From: Arthrobacter beigongshangensis
GTDB taxonomy: Bacteria > Bacillota > Bacilli > Bacillales_A > Planococcaceae
DNA: 64,000 nt
Reading direction: 5' to 3'
NCBI RefSeq assembly: GCF_016820585.1
Contig: NZ_JADHDX010000007.1
Location: 1 to 64,000, forward strand
The notes below the pieces were generated by a model. It did not search any database and was not told the DNA's origin. It worked only from the letters and a program-made list of their open reading frames with translations. Within the stretch, counting starts at the first letter, position 1. Each line of letters begins with the position of its first letter. Below, one piece after another: positions 1 to 7,958 of this stretch. The position numbers were made by a program, and so were the translations under genes.

Positions 1-95
1 ATAACGTCTTTTTCAATTTAGGTTCACTTATGGGACTTAAAACCGTAGGTTTTTCAGTGGCCTCCAACACACGGGATAACCTTTCCTCACTCTTC

Positions 96-1877
96 TCATT
101 GCATAGGCAGATAATTGACACGCCAACCGTTTTCCGTGTGCGACATTGAAAAATACTGTACTTTACTGTTATAAGAATCATGTCCTGGATTCAAGTTCAG
201 CGTGGCAAGGCCACTCCAATTGCCATCTTCACCTTGTTGCTCATCCGCCTGGAATGAAATTGATTTATATACTTCATCAAACTTAACATTTGGACTCAAT
301 GCCGCCTCTCTGATGAACGTTTCTTTGTCGACGGTTGGACCATATTCCCCTTGGACATACAGTGAATACTGCGTTTCATAATCACCAATTTCCGCTGCAT
401 AGAAATACAGACCGACAATCGTAACTGGACTCGTTTCTTCTAAATCTAGTTCGTTCTTAAATGTTGAGTAGATTTTATACACATATTTGACATGTTTCAT
501 GAAATCCTTATCAATTAGCGTTTCTGGTTCACTATGCGTTGAGGGATCCGGGGTTAACCATTGCATAAATAATTCCCACTCCTGACTGCCTACCCATATA
601 AATAGGAATTTCTCAGAAGATCCATCCTTACGAATAATTTTAACAGTAGCAGAAAGTGTACTAGGAGCATCTTGTTCCACTGAATCTGCGAAAAATACAA
701 TTTTCTCTGCATTGTCAAAAAGGGATGCCCCTTTGCGCCAATTTGCAACATACCACTCTACCGTATAGCCTCTGCCTTGATGAATATTCGTGGTCATATC
801 ATCACTATGGCTTAAATAATACATCGTTTCAGGATCTTCCATATCGTTGGCGTAATTAAATACGCCAGCCATATAAATTAGCGATAATCCTTTAAAGATG
901 GTTTTATCATGAGACATTTTAAATTGATCATAAAGTGATTTTACTTCTTGTTGAAAATGCTTATCTGGTAATGTAATTGACTGATTTGCTATTTCTTCTC
1001 GTCTATCAGAGTCGCTACCTTCTAACTGCCCCGTCCTTGTAAGTGCCAATGTGGCATAACCACGTGCGGCAGGGTGAAACTTAGTCTTTATCTTTTCAGC
1101 AAGCCGTGGCGCATAATAGCGCACCGTTATCTCCCCAGTATCCCTATTCATAGTCAGTTCGGTGTATTGCTCGCGCATCGTATCAATCATATTTTCGAGT
1201 TCCTCTGAAAATGAATCCGAACTTAGCATCATCACAGCGGCTTTATCAATGGAAGGATCCATTTCAAAATCTTCTATTGCTTGATGATTCTCCGCCAAAA
1301 TTTCATCATAGACAGCGATGAGACTCCTTACTTTTCCGAAAAAGGAATCAAGATAAGCAATACTTGCTTGTTCATCCTCCTCCAAAGACTGATTTGCAAT
1401 ATCCTTCATCATGTCAGATGGCAATGCTAAGGCGGATAGTGCGCGTTCATAGTTCCCATCTGCTTGTTCCATGTCGTCAGCAATGCTTTCAATAATCGCA
1501 TCTGCTTCACTAACAAACGTCAACTTGCTAAATTTGTCCTCTTCTAGCTTCAATATATCCCGTTGCTTATTACGTTCAACCACATAATCATTTTGGAGTT
1601 TTTCAACATATTCGTCACTAGCTAGTTTTTCATTATGTTCTGTGATAAACAAAGCCGTGATAATGCCGAATAAAAATATACTGGCAATGCTAACAGCCCA
1701 AACCGTTATCTTGTGGCGAAGCGGTCTTTTTTTCCCACTAGAAGACTCCTTCTTTCCAGGATTATTCGCCTCCTCTTCGATTTTCTGAAGCACCTCCTCC
1801 GAATTAAATGAAGATGGCAGACGGTCATAGGATTTTTTTAGAAATTCCATTCGTTTGTCGAAATTATTATTCGCCAT
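96..1877 (-). CDS. Membrane-anchored putative anti-sigma factor
   Basis: This 593-residue protein follows an ECF sigma gene and is probably its membrane anti-sigma partner. The N-terminal 55 residues are charged and would be cytoplasmic. One membrane helix lies near residues 58-80 (ITVWAVSIASIFLFG). The remaining 510 residues would be outside the cell, starting with a likely coiled coil at about 85-120. I recognise no zinc-type anti-sigma motif (HxxxCxxC) and no named domain. The ATG at 1877 is preferred because GGAGG at 1886-1890 lies 8 nt upstream. It overlaps the end of the sigma gene by 11 bp, which suggests translational coupling. The anti-sigma role rests on position and topology alone. 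The outer domain is much larger than in typical anti-sigma factors and could be a sensor. Confidence 0.6.
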   Translation of the reverse strand: MANNNFDKRMEFLKKSYDRLPSSFNSEEVLQKIEEEANNPGKKESSSGKKRPLRHKITVWAVSIASIFLFGIITALFITEHNEKLASDEYVEKLQNDYVVERNKQRDILKLEEDKFSKLTFVSEADAIIESIADDMEQADGNYERALSALALPSDMMKDIANQSLEEDEQASIAYLDSFFGKVRSLIAVYDEILAENHQAIEDFEMDPSIDKAAVMMLSSDSFSEELENMIDTMREQYTELTMNRDTGEITVRYYAPRLAEKIKTKFHPAARGYATLALTRTGQLEGSDSDRREEIANQSITLPDKHFQQEVKSLYDQFKMSHDKTIFKGLSLIYMAGVFNYANDMEDPETMYYLSHSDDMTTNIHQGRGYTVEWYVANWRKGASLFDNAEKIVFFADSVEQDAPSTLSATVKIIRKDGSSEKFLFIWVGSQEWELFMQWLTPDPSTHSEPETLIDKDFMKHVKYVYKIYSTFKNELDLEETSPVTIVGLYFYAAEIGDYETQYSLYVQGEYGPTVDKETFIREAALSPNVKFDEVYKSISFQADEQQGEDGNWSGLATLNLNPGHDSYNSKVQYFSMSHTENGWRVNYLPMQ

Positions 1878-2421
1878 GACGCACACCTCCATTATTGTCC
1901 ATCGCTTTTTTCAAACTGTCCTTCGCCCGATGTAAACGTGTCTTAACAGCCGAGAGCGTAATGTTTAAGACGTCGGCAATTTGCTGATATGATAAGTCTT
2001 GGAAATAATATAGGATCAGTGGCAGTCGATATTTTTCATCTAACTGCATAATCGCTACGTGTAATTCTCGGTCTTCTTCGAATAATAGAACTTGTGCCTC
2101 CACGGAATGCTGTACGTTCATTTGTGTATCATTGCCCACTTTTTGTTGTTTATCTCGCTCACGATTTTCTTTTCGATAATAATCACGTGCTGTGTTCAAC
2201 GTGATTTTATACAGCCATGTTGTGAAGCGTTCTTGGTTAAATTGATGCAGAAACCTGTGCAATTTGATGAACACTTCCTGCGTTACATCCGGTACATCAT
2301 CTAGCTGTACGCCACATTGATAGGCAAATTTCTCGACTGTCCGATAGTGTAGCTTCATCAGCTTTCCATAAGCGGCTCGGTCTCCTTGCTGTGCTTTTTC
2401 GATTAAGCCGATAGTGTTCAT
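1867..2421 (-). CDS. ECF-type RNA polymerase sigma factor
   Basis: This 184-residue protein is an extracytoplasmic-function sigma factor that would direct RNA polymerase to stress or envelope genes. Region 2 spans about residues 5-75 and includes the DVTQEVFIKLHRFL stretch typical of region 2.2. Region 4 spans about 115-170 and has a helix-turn-helix around YQQIADVLNITLSAVKTRL. The length is normal for the family. It is the first gene of a two-gene unit with the membrane protein downstream. A promoter of ECF type lies just upstream, so the gene may activate itself. I cannot assign it to a named group such as SigW, SigX or SigV. Confidence 0.92.
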   Translation of the reverse strand: MNTIGLIEKAQQGDRAAYGKLMKLHYRTVEKFAYQCGVQLDDVPDVTQEVFIKLHRFLHQFNQERFTTWLYKITLNTARDYYRKENRERDKQQKVGNDTQMNVQHSVEAQVLLFEEDRELHVAIMQLDEKYRLPLILYYFQDLSYQQIADVLNITLSAVKTRLHRAKDSLKKAMDNNGGVRHGE

Positions 2422-2454
2422 GGCTCCCCCTCACCCTCTTGCTTCTGTAGATGA

Positions 2455-2481
2455 TACGAAACTTTTCCCCACATTGTTTCA
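2455..2481 (-). promoter_or_regulatory. ECF-type promoter upstream of the sigma gene
   Basis: On the minus strand TGAAAC (2476-2481) and CGTA (2455-2458) are separated by 17 bp. This resembles the TGAAAC/CGTA pattern of sigma-W-class promoters in Bacillus. The predicted start site lies about 25 nt upstream of the sigma gene ATG. Autoregulation is an inference from this match. Confidence 0.5.
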
Positions 2482-2528
2482 CACAAAAATGAAAAGATTC
2501 TGGACTTGAATACTTCCGTGAAAGTCCT

Positions 2529-2556
2529 TTGGCATTCAAGTTAATTCGTGTACAAT
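2529..2556 (+). promoter_or_regulatory. Sigma-A-like promoter of the NSS transporter gene
   Basis: TTGGCA (2529-2534) and TACAAT (2551-2556) are spaced 16 bp apart, 37 bp upstream of the transporter ATG. It is divergent from the ECF promoter. Confidence 0.4.
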
Positions 2557-2592
2557 AAATGAGTCTTTACTATAAGAAAGAGTGGTTATTTT

Positions 2593-3921
2593 ATGAAACA
2601 ACGTGATCAATGGACGTCCAAAATCGGCTTCGTTCTCGCTGCAGCTGGTAGTGCAATCGGACTCGGTGCCATTTGGAAATTCCCTTATATGGTTGGAACG
2701 AATGGCGGTAGTGTCTTCGTCCTGCTATTTATCATTTGCACAATTGCGATTGGACTTCCAATCTTGCTTGCAGAATTTGTCATTGGGCGGAGAGGGCAGG
2801 CTGACGTAGTTACTTCTCTAAAAAAACTAGCCCCTGGACGACAGTGGTATTTATTCGGCTGGATGGGGTTAGCTGTATCCTTTATCCTCCTATCCTTTTA
2901 CAGTGTAGTTGGTGGATGGATTCTATCTTACCTAGCGCGCGCTCTTACCTTCCGACTCAATGTCACCGATCATAGTGAATACTTCAATTCTATCATTTCC
3001 AACCCACTGGAGGTTTTACTCGCTCAGGCTGTCTTTATGGGATTAACGATTTGGATTGTACAAAGTGGTATCCGAGGTGGCATTGAACGGGCGAGCCGAT
3101 GGATGATGCCGCTATTATTCATATTCTTCATCATCCTAGCGATTCGTTCATTGACATTAGACGGGGCCATGGAAGGTGTCCGCTTCTTGTTTGTACCGGA
3201 TTGGTCTTACTTTACAGGCACCACACTGTTACTGGCACTTGGGCAAGCATTCTTCTCCTTGAGTGTCGGGGTAACTGCCATGATGACATATGCATCTTAT
3301 TTGCCAAAAGAAGAACAGTTGGGGCAATCTGCCGTCAACGTTTCCATCTTGAATATTGTCATTTCGTTATTAGCCGGACTTGTCATTTTCCCAGCGGTGT
3401 TCGCACTTGGGCAATCTCCCGCTGAAGGACCAGGACTTATTTTCGTCATCTTACCGGCGATTTTTAGCCAAATTCCATTTGGGAATGCATTTATGATCGT
3501 GTTCTTCATCCTAATGCTATTTGCGACACTAACGTCCTCTATTTCTATGCTAGAGATTGTTGTGTCGACAGGTATCCGCCAGAAGCATGAACGTAGAAGA
3601 GGTGCTGCTTGGGTATTCGGGATTCTGATCTTTATCGTCGGTATACCGAGCGCGTTATCATTTGGCCTGCTATCTGATGTCCAAATTTTCGGCGGATCCA
3701 TTTTTGATTTTGCTGATACATTGACAAGCAAAATTGGAATGCCACTCGGTGCACTTTGTATTTCGTTGTTTGCAGGTTTTGTCCTAACAAAAGTACAAAC
3801 AGACGATGAACTCCGTATGCACCCTGTTATGAATACACTGTGGAAGTTCCTTGTTCGATATGCGGCACCCGCTGCGATCATAATTATTTTTATTACATGG
3901 ATTATCGAACTTCAATCTTAA
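2593..3921 (+). CDS. Sodium:neurotransmitter symporter (NSS/SNF) family transporter
   Basis: This 442-residue integral membrane protein belongs to the NSS family, whose bacterial members take up amino acids with sodium (LeuT, YocR, YhdH). The N-terminal signature WTSKIGFVLAAAGSAIGLGA followed by IWKFPY matches TM1, where sodium and substrate bind through an unwound helix. About 11-12 hydrophobic segments follow. The length is normal for bacterial NSS proteins. It stands alone between its own promoter and a terminator. The substrate cannot be told from sequence. Confidence 0.93.
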   Translation: MKQRDQWTSKIGFVLAAAGSAIGLGAIWKFPYMVGTNGGSVFVLLFIICTIAIGLPILLAEFVIGRRGQADVVTSLKKLAPGRQWYLFGWMGLAVSFILLSFYSVVGGWILSYLARALTFRLNVTDHSEYFNSIISNPLEVLLAQAVFMGLTIWIVQSGIRGGIERASRWMMPLLFIFFIILAIRSLTLDGAMEGVRFLFVPDWSYFTGTTLLLALGQAFFSLSVGVTAMMTYASYLPKEEQLGQSAVNVSILNIVISLLAGLVIFPAVFALGQSPAEGPGLIFVILPAIFSQIPFGNAFMIVFFILMLFATLTSSISMLEIVVSTGIRQKHERRRGAAWVFGILIFIVGIPSALSFGLLSDVQIFGGSIFDFADTLTSKIGMPLGALCISLFAGFVLTKVQTDDELRMHPVMNTLWKFLVRYAAPAAIIIIFITWIIELQS

Positions 3922-3924
3922 TCA

Positions 3925-3965
3925 AAAAATGACCCATAGATATTAGTCATCCATGGGTTCTTTCA
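3925..3965 (+). terminator. Weak terminator after the NSS gene
   Basis: ACCCAT and ATGGGT form a short stem just after the stop codon, followed by TTCTTTC. The stem is weak, so termination here is uncertain. Confidence 0.4.
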
Positions 3966-3975
3966 ATATTACAAT

Positions 3976-3996
3976 ATCAATTACGCCTCGGCTAAT
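3976..3996 (+). repeat. Remnant of the interspersed structured repeat (left end only)
   Basis: ATCAATTACGCCTCGGC matches the left end of the family seen in full at 21556, and then the match stops. It sits between convergent genes. Confidence 0.5.
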
Positions 3997-4034
3997 TAAG
4001 AATTTGGAAATATTAGGTCTTTCTAATTTTCAAC

Positions 4035-4077
4035 AAAAAACGCACCCCCTACTTGTTTAGGATGCGTTTTTTCTTTT
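4035..4077. terminator. Bidirectional terminator between the NSS and yugE-like genes
   Basis: AAAAAACGCA (4035-4044) pairs with TGCGTTTTTT (4063-4072). The A and T tracts let it work in both directions. It abuts the stop codon of the minus-strand gene. Confidence 0.8.
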
Positions 4078-4337
4078 TAGACGATAGATTTCGCCTCATA
4101 TTTAATTGCTAATAACTTGTAAGAAATTTTCATGCATTTTTCAATTGGAATCCATAGTTTATAGGAGTGTTCATAAATCTCACGAATGCGTTTAGCAAGA
4201 TCTGTCGGGTGATCGAGGCGATGCAATTCTGAGATAACATCAACAATTTCGAGTTCATATGCTTTAGCTCCCGCTTCAAACGGATCCCATTGTTCTAGAA
4301 GCGCAATAGCCTTTTTATTTATTTCGATTGATTCCAC
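4077..4337 (-). CDS. yugE: DUF1871 (YugE-like) protein
   Basis: This small soluble protein has 86 residues, is acidic and mostly helical, and has no signal or membrane segment. Length and sequence match B. subtilis YugE (DUF1871), whose function is unknown. The start is GTG at 4337, with AAGGTGG 6 nt upstream. It is divergent from patB, its neighbour in B. subtilis as well, which supports the assignment. Confidence 0.8.
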   Translation of the reverse strand: MESIEINKKAIALLEQWDPFEAGAKAYELEIVDVISELHRLDHPTDLAKRIREIYEHSYKLWIPIEKCMKISYKLLAIKYEAKSIV

Positions 4338-4410
4338 GATAAGCCACCTTATTTTTCTTTAGTCTTATTTATGATAGCATAGTAGAGAAAAAAGGAAAGT
4401 AGGGATACTC

Positions 4411-5586
4411 ATGAGTGTATTTGAAAAAGTCATTGAACGACGAGAAACCCGTTCTGTAAAATGGGACATGATGGAGAAAATTTATAATATTGAAGACGCA
4501 TCTGCTATTTTACCTATGTGGGTCGCTGATATGGATTTTGCCGCACCTGAAGCCGTCATCCAAGCGATGAAGGAACGGCTTGACCATCCAGTCTTCGGTT
4601 ACTCATATGCTTGTGAAGGCTGTAAAGATGCTGTTCGGTCATGGTTATCGGAGCGTCATGAATGGGAAACGAAAAACGAATGGATGCTATTTCATCAGGG
4701 AGTTGTTCCTGCAATCGCCTCCGTTGTTGAAACATTCACGACTGCGGGTGACGGGATTCTTGTCACATCGCCTGTCTATCCACCATTTTTTCAAATTCCA
4801 CAACGACAACAACGAAACATCGTTGAATGCGTTATGTTTGAAGAAGACGTAGCCTATTCCATCGACTTTGAAGAATTCGAAAAATGCCTACAGCAAAATG
4901 TAAAGCTGTTTATCTTATGTAATCCGCATAATCCTGGGGGTATCGTCTGGAAAGAGGACGAATTAAAAGAAATGCTAAGACTTTGTACAAAATATGATGT
5001 TCTTATTTTAGCGGATGAAATTCACGCTGATCTCGTCTTCCCGGGACATAAACATATTCCACTAGTCACATTGGCGGGCGAAGAAGCTGACCGCATCATC
5101 ACTTGTGTCGCACCTACAAAAACCTTTAATATCGCAGGTGTCCAAGCGGCGTTAATGATCGCGACAGACGAAGGTGTACGGGAGAAACTGACGTTGAATG
5201 CGATGGCTCACGGCCAGATGGATTTGAGTCCATTTGCAGCAGCCGCACTAACTGCTGCCTATAAAGAAGGCGGCCCTTGGTTAGACGAATTACTCGAAAT
5301 CATTTCTTCGAATATGGACTATGTCATTCATGAGCTGACGTCAGCAATCTCTGGCTTAAAAATTGCGAAGCCACATGGTACGTATCTACTTTGGATTGAC
5401 TATCGTGGTACGGGGCTAAATGAAGATGAAATGATGGACAGGTTGTTGAATAAAGGGAAACTTGCACTTGAACCAGGGACAAAATACGGCGAGGCAGGAC
5501 GCGGCTTCCTACGGATGAATGTCGCTACACCACGTTCACTCGTCGAAGAGGGCGTTAACCGATTTGTGACTGCACTGACTGACTGA
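4411..5586 (+). CDS. patB: PLP-dependent C-S lyase (PatB/MalY type)
   Basis: This 391-residue fold-type I PLP enzyme of the MalY/PatB class cleaves C-S bonds in cystathionine or cysteine conjugates, giving a thiol, pyruvate and ammonia. Landmarks are LPMWVADMDF near residue 37, the NPHNPGG loop near 172, the ADEIHADLVF aspartate motif near 202, and the PLP lysine in APTKTFN near residue 234. The C-terminal RMNVATPR carries the carboxylate-binding arginine. The length matches B. subtilis PatB. It is divergent from the yugE-like gene and followed by its own terminator. Cystathionine beta-lyase and cysteine-conjugate lyase activities cannot be separated from sequence. Confidence 0.92.
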   Translation: MSVFEKVIERRETRSVKWDMMEKIYNIEDASAILPMWVADMDFAAPEAVIQAMKERLDHPVFGYSYACEGCKDAVRSWLSERHEWETKNEWMLFHQGVVPAIASVVETFTTAGDGILVTSPVYPPFFQIPQRQQRNIVECVMFEEDVAYSIDFEEFEKCLQQNVKLFILCNPHNPGGIVWKEDELKEMLRLCTKYDVLILADEIHADLVFPGHKHIPLVTLAGEEADRIITCVAPTKTFNIAGVQAALMIATDEGVREKLTLNAMAHGQMDLSPFAAAALTAAYKEGGPWLDELLEIISSNMDYVIHELTSAISGLKIAKPHGTYLLWIDYRGTGLNEDEMMDRLLNKGKLALEPGTKYGEAGRGFLRMNVATPRSLVEEGVNRFVTALTD

Positions 5587-5594
5587 TAAACAAA

Positions 5595-5633
5595 GAAAAA
5601 CAGCATCTCAATGTTGAGAGTGCTGTTTTTCTT
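5595..5633. terminator. Terminator between patB and a small membrane protein gene
   Basis: AAAAACAGCA-(T)CTCA pairs with TGAGAG-TGCTGTTTTT, followed by CTT. The last codons of the convergent small ORF lie inside this hairpin. Confidence 0.85.
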
Positions 5634-5826
5634 GTGCTTCGCGACGTTCACGTAAAATCCGCTCTTCTAATTCTTTCGTTTCGAGCTCTTGCTTCTTCGA
5701 GTTGTTTCGAATCCAGCGTAGAGCAAAATACATGAGAATCATGAAGAATAGAAACGAAAATGCTGCCGGAATATATTCTGATTTATCTTCTGGAAAGTAA
5801 AGGAACGGCATTAATAAAACGTTCAC
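5608..5826 (-). CDS. Small membrane protein of unknown function
   Basis: This 72-residue protein has one hydrophobic segment at about residues 20-40 (AAFSFLFFMILMYFALRWI) and a highly charged, probably coiled-coil tail (KELEERILRERREAQEK). I do not recognise the family. The start is GTG at 5826, supported by AGGAAG about 9 nt upstream; the nearby ATG codon has no ribosome binding site. Its stop codon lies inside the patB terminator. The layout suggests a small membrane-anchored scaffold or sensor subunit, but nothing in the sequence establishes a role. Confidence 0.65.
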   Translation of the reverse strand: MNVLLMPFLYFPEDKSEYIPAAFSFLFFMILMYFALRWIRNNSKKQELETKELEERILRERREAQEKQHSQH

Positions 5827-5867
5827 TTGCTACACTTCCTCATCTTAGTAATTTCACTTGGCTAGAA

Positions 5868-6554
5868 TTATTTTTGAAGAATTTCAATAGATTCGATTGA
5901 AACGTCTTCAACCGGCTTATCTTGACGACCTTTTTCCACTGCAGCAATTTTGTTGACAACATCCATGCCTTCGATAACTTGTCCAAATACTGTATGCTTT
6001 TGGTCAAGATGTGGTGTCCCGCCTGTTTCTTCGTAAGCTTTAGCAATTTCTGCTGGCCAGCCGCCTTCTTCCATTTGCTTAGCAGTTCCAGGTGCTTGTG
6101 ATGCTTGAACGATGAAGAACTGGCTGCCGTTTGTTCCAGGACCAGCGTTTGCCATTGACAATGCACCGTTTATGTTGAATAAATCCATTGTGAATTCATC
6201 TTCAAACGTATCACCGTAGATGCTTGCTCCGCCCATTCCAGTTCCTGTTGGGTCTCCACCTTGAATCATGAAATCTTGGATAACACGGTGGAAAATGATA
6301 CCGTCATAATAACCATTTTCAGCGTGTGTCAAAAAGTTTTCAACTGTTTTTGGAGCCTGTTCTGGGAAAAGCTTAATTTTAATCGGACCGAGTGTCGTGT
6401 TCATGACGACAAGCGCCTCGTTTGCTGCTACTTCTTTTGATAATTGTGGATACATAATTGTTGCCTCCCCTTGATTTTTGTCAGATGCTGTGCCGCAAGC
6501 GGTTAACAGAATCATGAATAAAATAGTTAGTAAAGAGAAATAATACTTTTTCAT
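5868..6554 (-). CDS. Lipoprotein cyclophilin-type peptidyl-prolyl isomerase
   Basis: This 228-residue lipoprotein carries a cyclophilin domain and would catalyse proline cis-trans isomerisation of secreted proteins at the outer face of the membrane. The signal peptide ends in the lipobox LLTAC, with Cys20 as the lipidated residue. The cyclophilin domain (about 50-225) has the motifs [24 protein letters not shown] ([10 protein letters not shown]) and [14 protein letters not shown]. Catalytic residues equivalent to Arg55 and Phe60 are present in FHRVIQDF. It is more like the PpiB class than the parvulin-type PrsA. It appears monocistronic. Confidence 0.93.
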   Translation of the reverse strand: MKKYYFSLLTILFMILLTACGTASDKNQGEATIMYPQLSKEVAANEALVVMNTTLGPIKIKLFPEQAPKTVENFLTHAENGYYDGIIFHRVIQDFMIQGGDPTGTGMGGASIYGDTFEDEFTMDLFNINGALSMANAGPGTNGSQFFIVQASQAPGTAKQMEEGGWPAEIAKAYEETGGTPHLDQKHTVFGQVIEGMDVVNKIAAVEKGRQDKPVEDVSIESIEILQK

Positions 6555-6682
6555 TTCATATTCACCCTGAATTAGTCTACCATATTACAATTCATTTTTC
6601 GACGAATAAGCACGTTACTTCCTTCGTATCTCGAAATGTTTTATACTTATAGAAGAGCACGATACAGAAAGCAGGTTTTTAG

Positions 6683-7909
6683 ATGGACGTGCAAAAACGA
6701 AACTTTGTTATCATTTTGATTTCTAACTTCCTCGTCGCAGGCACAATGACGATGATTATGCCTTTCCTTTCACTCTATATTGAAACCTTCGGAGACCATT
6801 CCGATGCTTACGTCCAAAAATGGTCTGGCCTTATTTTTGGCGCATCCTTTGTGACAGCTTTTATTATGTCACCTATTTGGGGACGTGTCGCTGACAAATA
6901 TGGCTTCAAGCCCATTTTGCTCATTAACGGTTTTGGAATTGCAACATCCGTCTTTTTAATGGGCTTCGTCGATTCAGTAGAAGTATTTTTCCTCTTACGC
7001 TTACTCAACGGTGTCGTCACAGGATTTATTCCTACGTCACTTGCATTTGTATCCTCACAAACCTCCAAGGAAGAAGCCGGTAAAATGCTCGGCACTTTAC
7101 AAATGGGGAGTGTGACAGGGACTTTGTTCGGTCCCGCTTTAGGCGGATTACTCGCGGATACGTTCGGATTTCAATACACCTTTATCATCACTTCGGTTTC
7201 TGTCGTAATAGCAGCGATCATCGTACTTTTCGGTATTCAAGAGCAACGACGTGCGAAAAGTGACCGGACGAATCGCTATTCTCGCAAAGCCATTTTAAGT
7301 GGACTGCTACACCATCGACTCATGCTCAATGTGATGGTTGTAACTGCTCTTATTCAAATTGGTAACTTCAGCATCCAACCGCTATTGTCACTTTATGTTG
7401 CACAATTATCAGATGCCAAGGATGTCGCCTTCCTCGCAGGTATTACCTTTAGTGCAGCTGGCTTAGGCAATCTATTATTCGCTCGCCATTGGGGTAAACT
7501 TGGGGATGATATCGGTTACGAAAAGGTCTTATCTCTATTACTATTGCTGTCCTTTCTTTTCATCATCCCACAAGCCTTTGTCACGGAGTTATGGCAACTT
7601 ATCATTTGCCGACTACTCTTCGGAATTGCAATTGGGGGGATGATTCCGATTACAACTGCACTTGTTAGGCGTGAAGCCCCCGTGGATATCCAAGGTGAGG
7701 TTATGGGGTATAACACGAGCTTCCGCTTTCTAGGCAATATTATCGGTCCCATGTTCGGCGGAATCATTAGTGGTTTTATCGGCATCTCTTCCGTTTTTCT
7801 TTTAACAGGTGTATTGTTCCTTGTCGGCTTTGCCTTTCTATATTATGCGAAAAGGAAACCTGGACAAGATTTTGAAGATTTCTTAGCGCTGAAAGAACAA
7901 CAAACTTAA
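6683..7909 (+). CDS. MFS multidrug-type efflux transporter
   Basis: This 408-residue major facilitator protein has about 12 membrane helices and probably exports drugs in exchange for protons. The motif A signature GRVADKYGFKP lies in the loop after helix 2 (about residue 68). A second copy, ARHWGKLGDDIGYEK, lies in the second half. FGPALGG resembles motif C of the drug:H+ antiporter group. The ribosome binding site is weak (AGCAGG). The next gene starts 46-50 bp downstream with no terminator seen, so co-transcription with pbpD is possible. The substrate is unknown. Confidence 0.88.
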   Translation: MDVQKRNFVIILISNFLVAGTMTMIMPFLSLYIETFGDHSDAYVQKWSGLIFGASFVTAFIMSPIWGRVADKYGFKPILLINGFGIATSVFLMGFVDSVEVFFLLRLLNGVVTGFIPTSLAFVSSQTSKEEAGKMLGTLQMGSVTGTLFGPALGGLLADTFGFQYTFIITSVSVVIAAIIVLFGIQEQRRAKSDRTNRYSRKAILSGLLHHRLMLNVMVVTALIQIGNFSIQPLLSLYVAQLSDAKDVAFLAGITFSAAGLGNLLFARHWGKLGDDIGYEKVLSLLLLLSFLFIIPQAFVTELWQLIICRLLFGIAIGGMIPITTALVRREAPVDIQGEVMGYNTSFRFLGNIIGPMFGGIISGFIGISSVFLLTGVLFLVGFAFLYYAKRKPGQDFEDFLALKEQQT

Positions 7910-7958
7910 ATTTATGCTATTCTTTTGTCAGTACTTATTTTTGAATGGAGGTCCGGTG

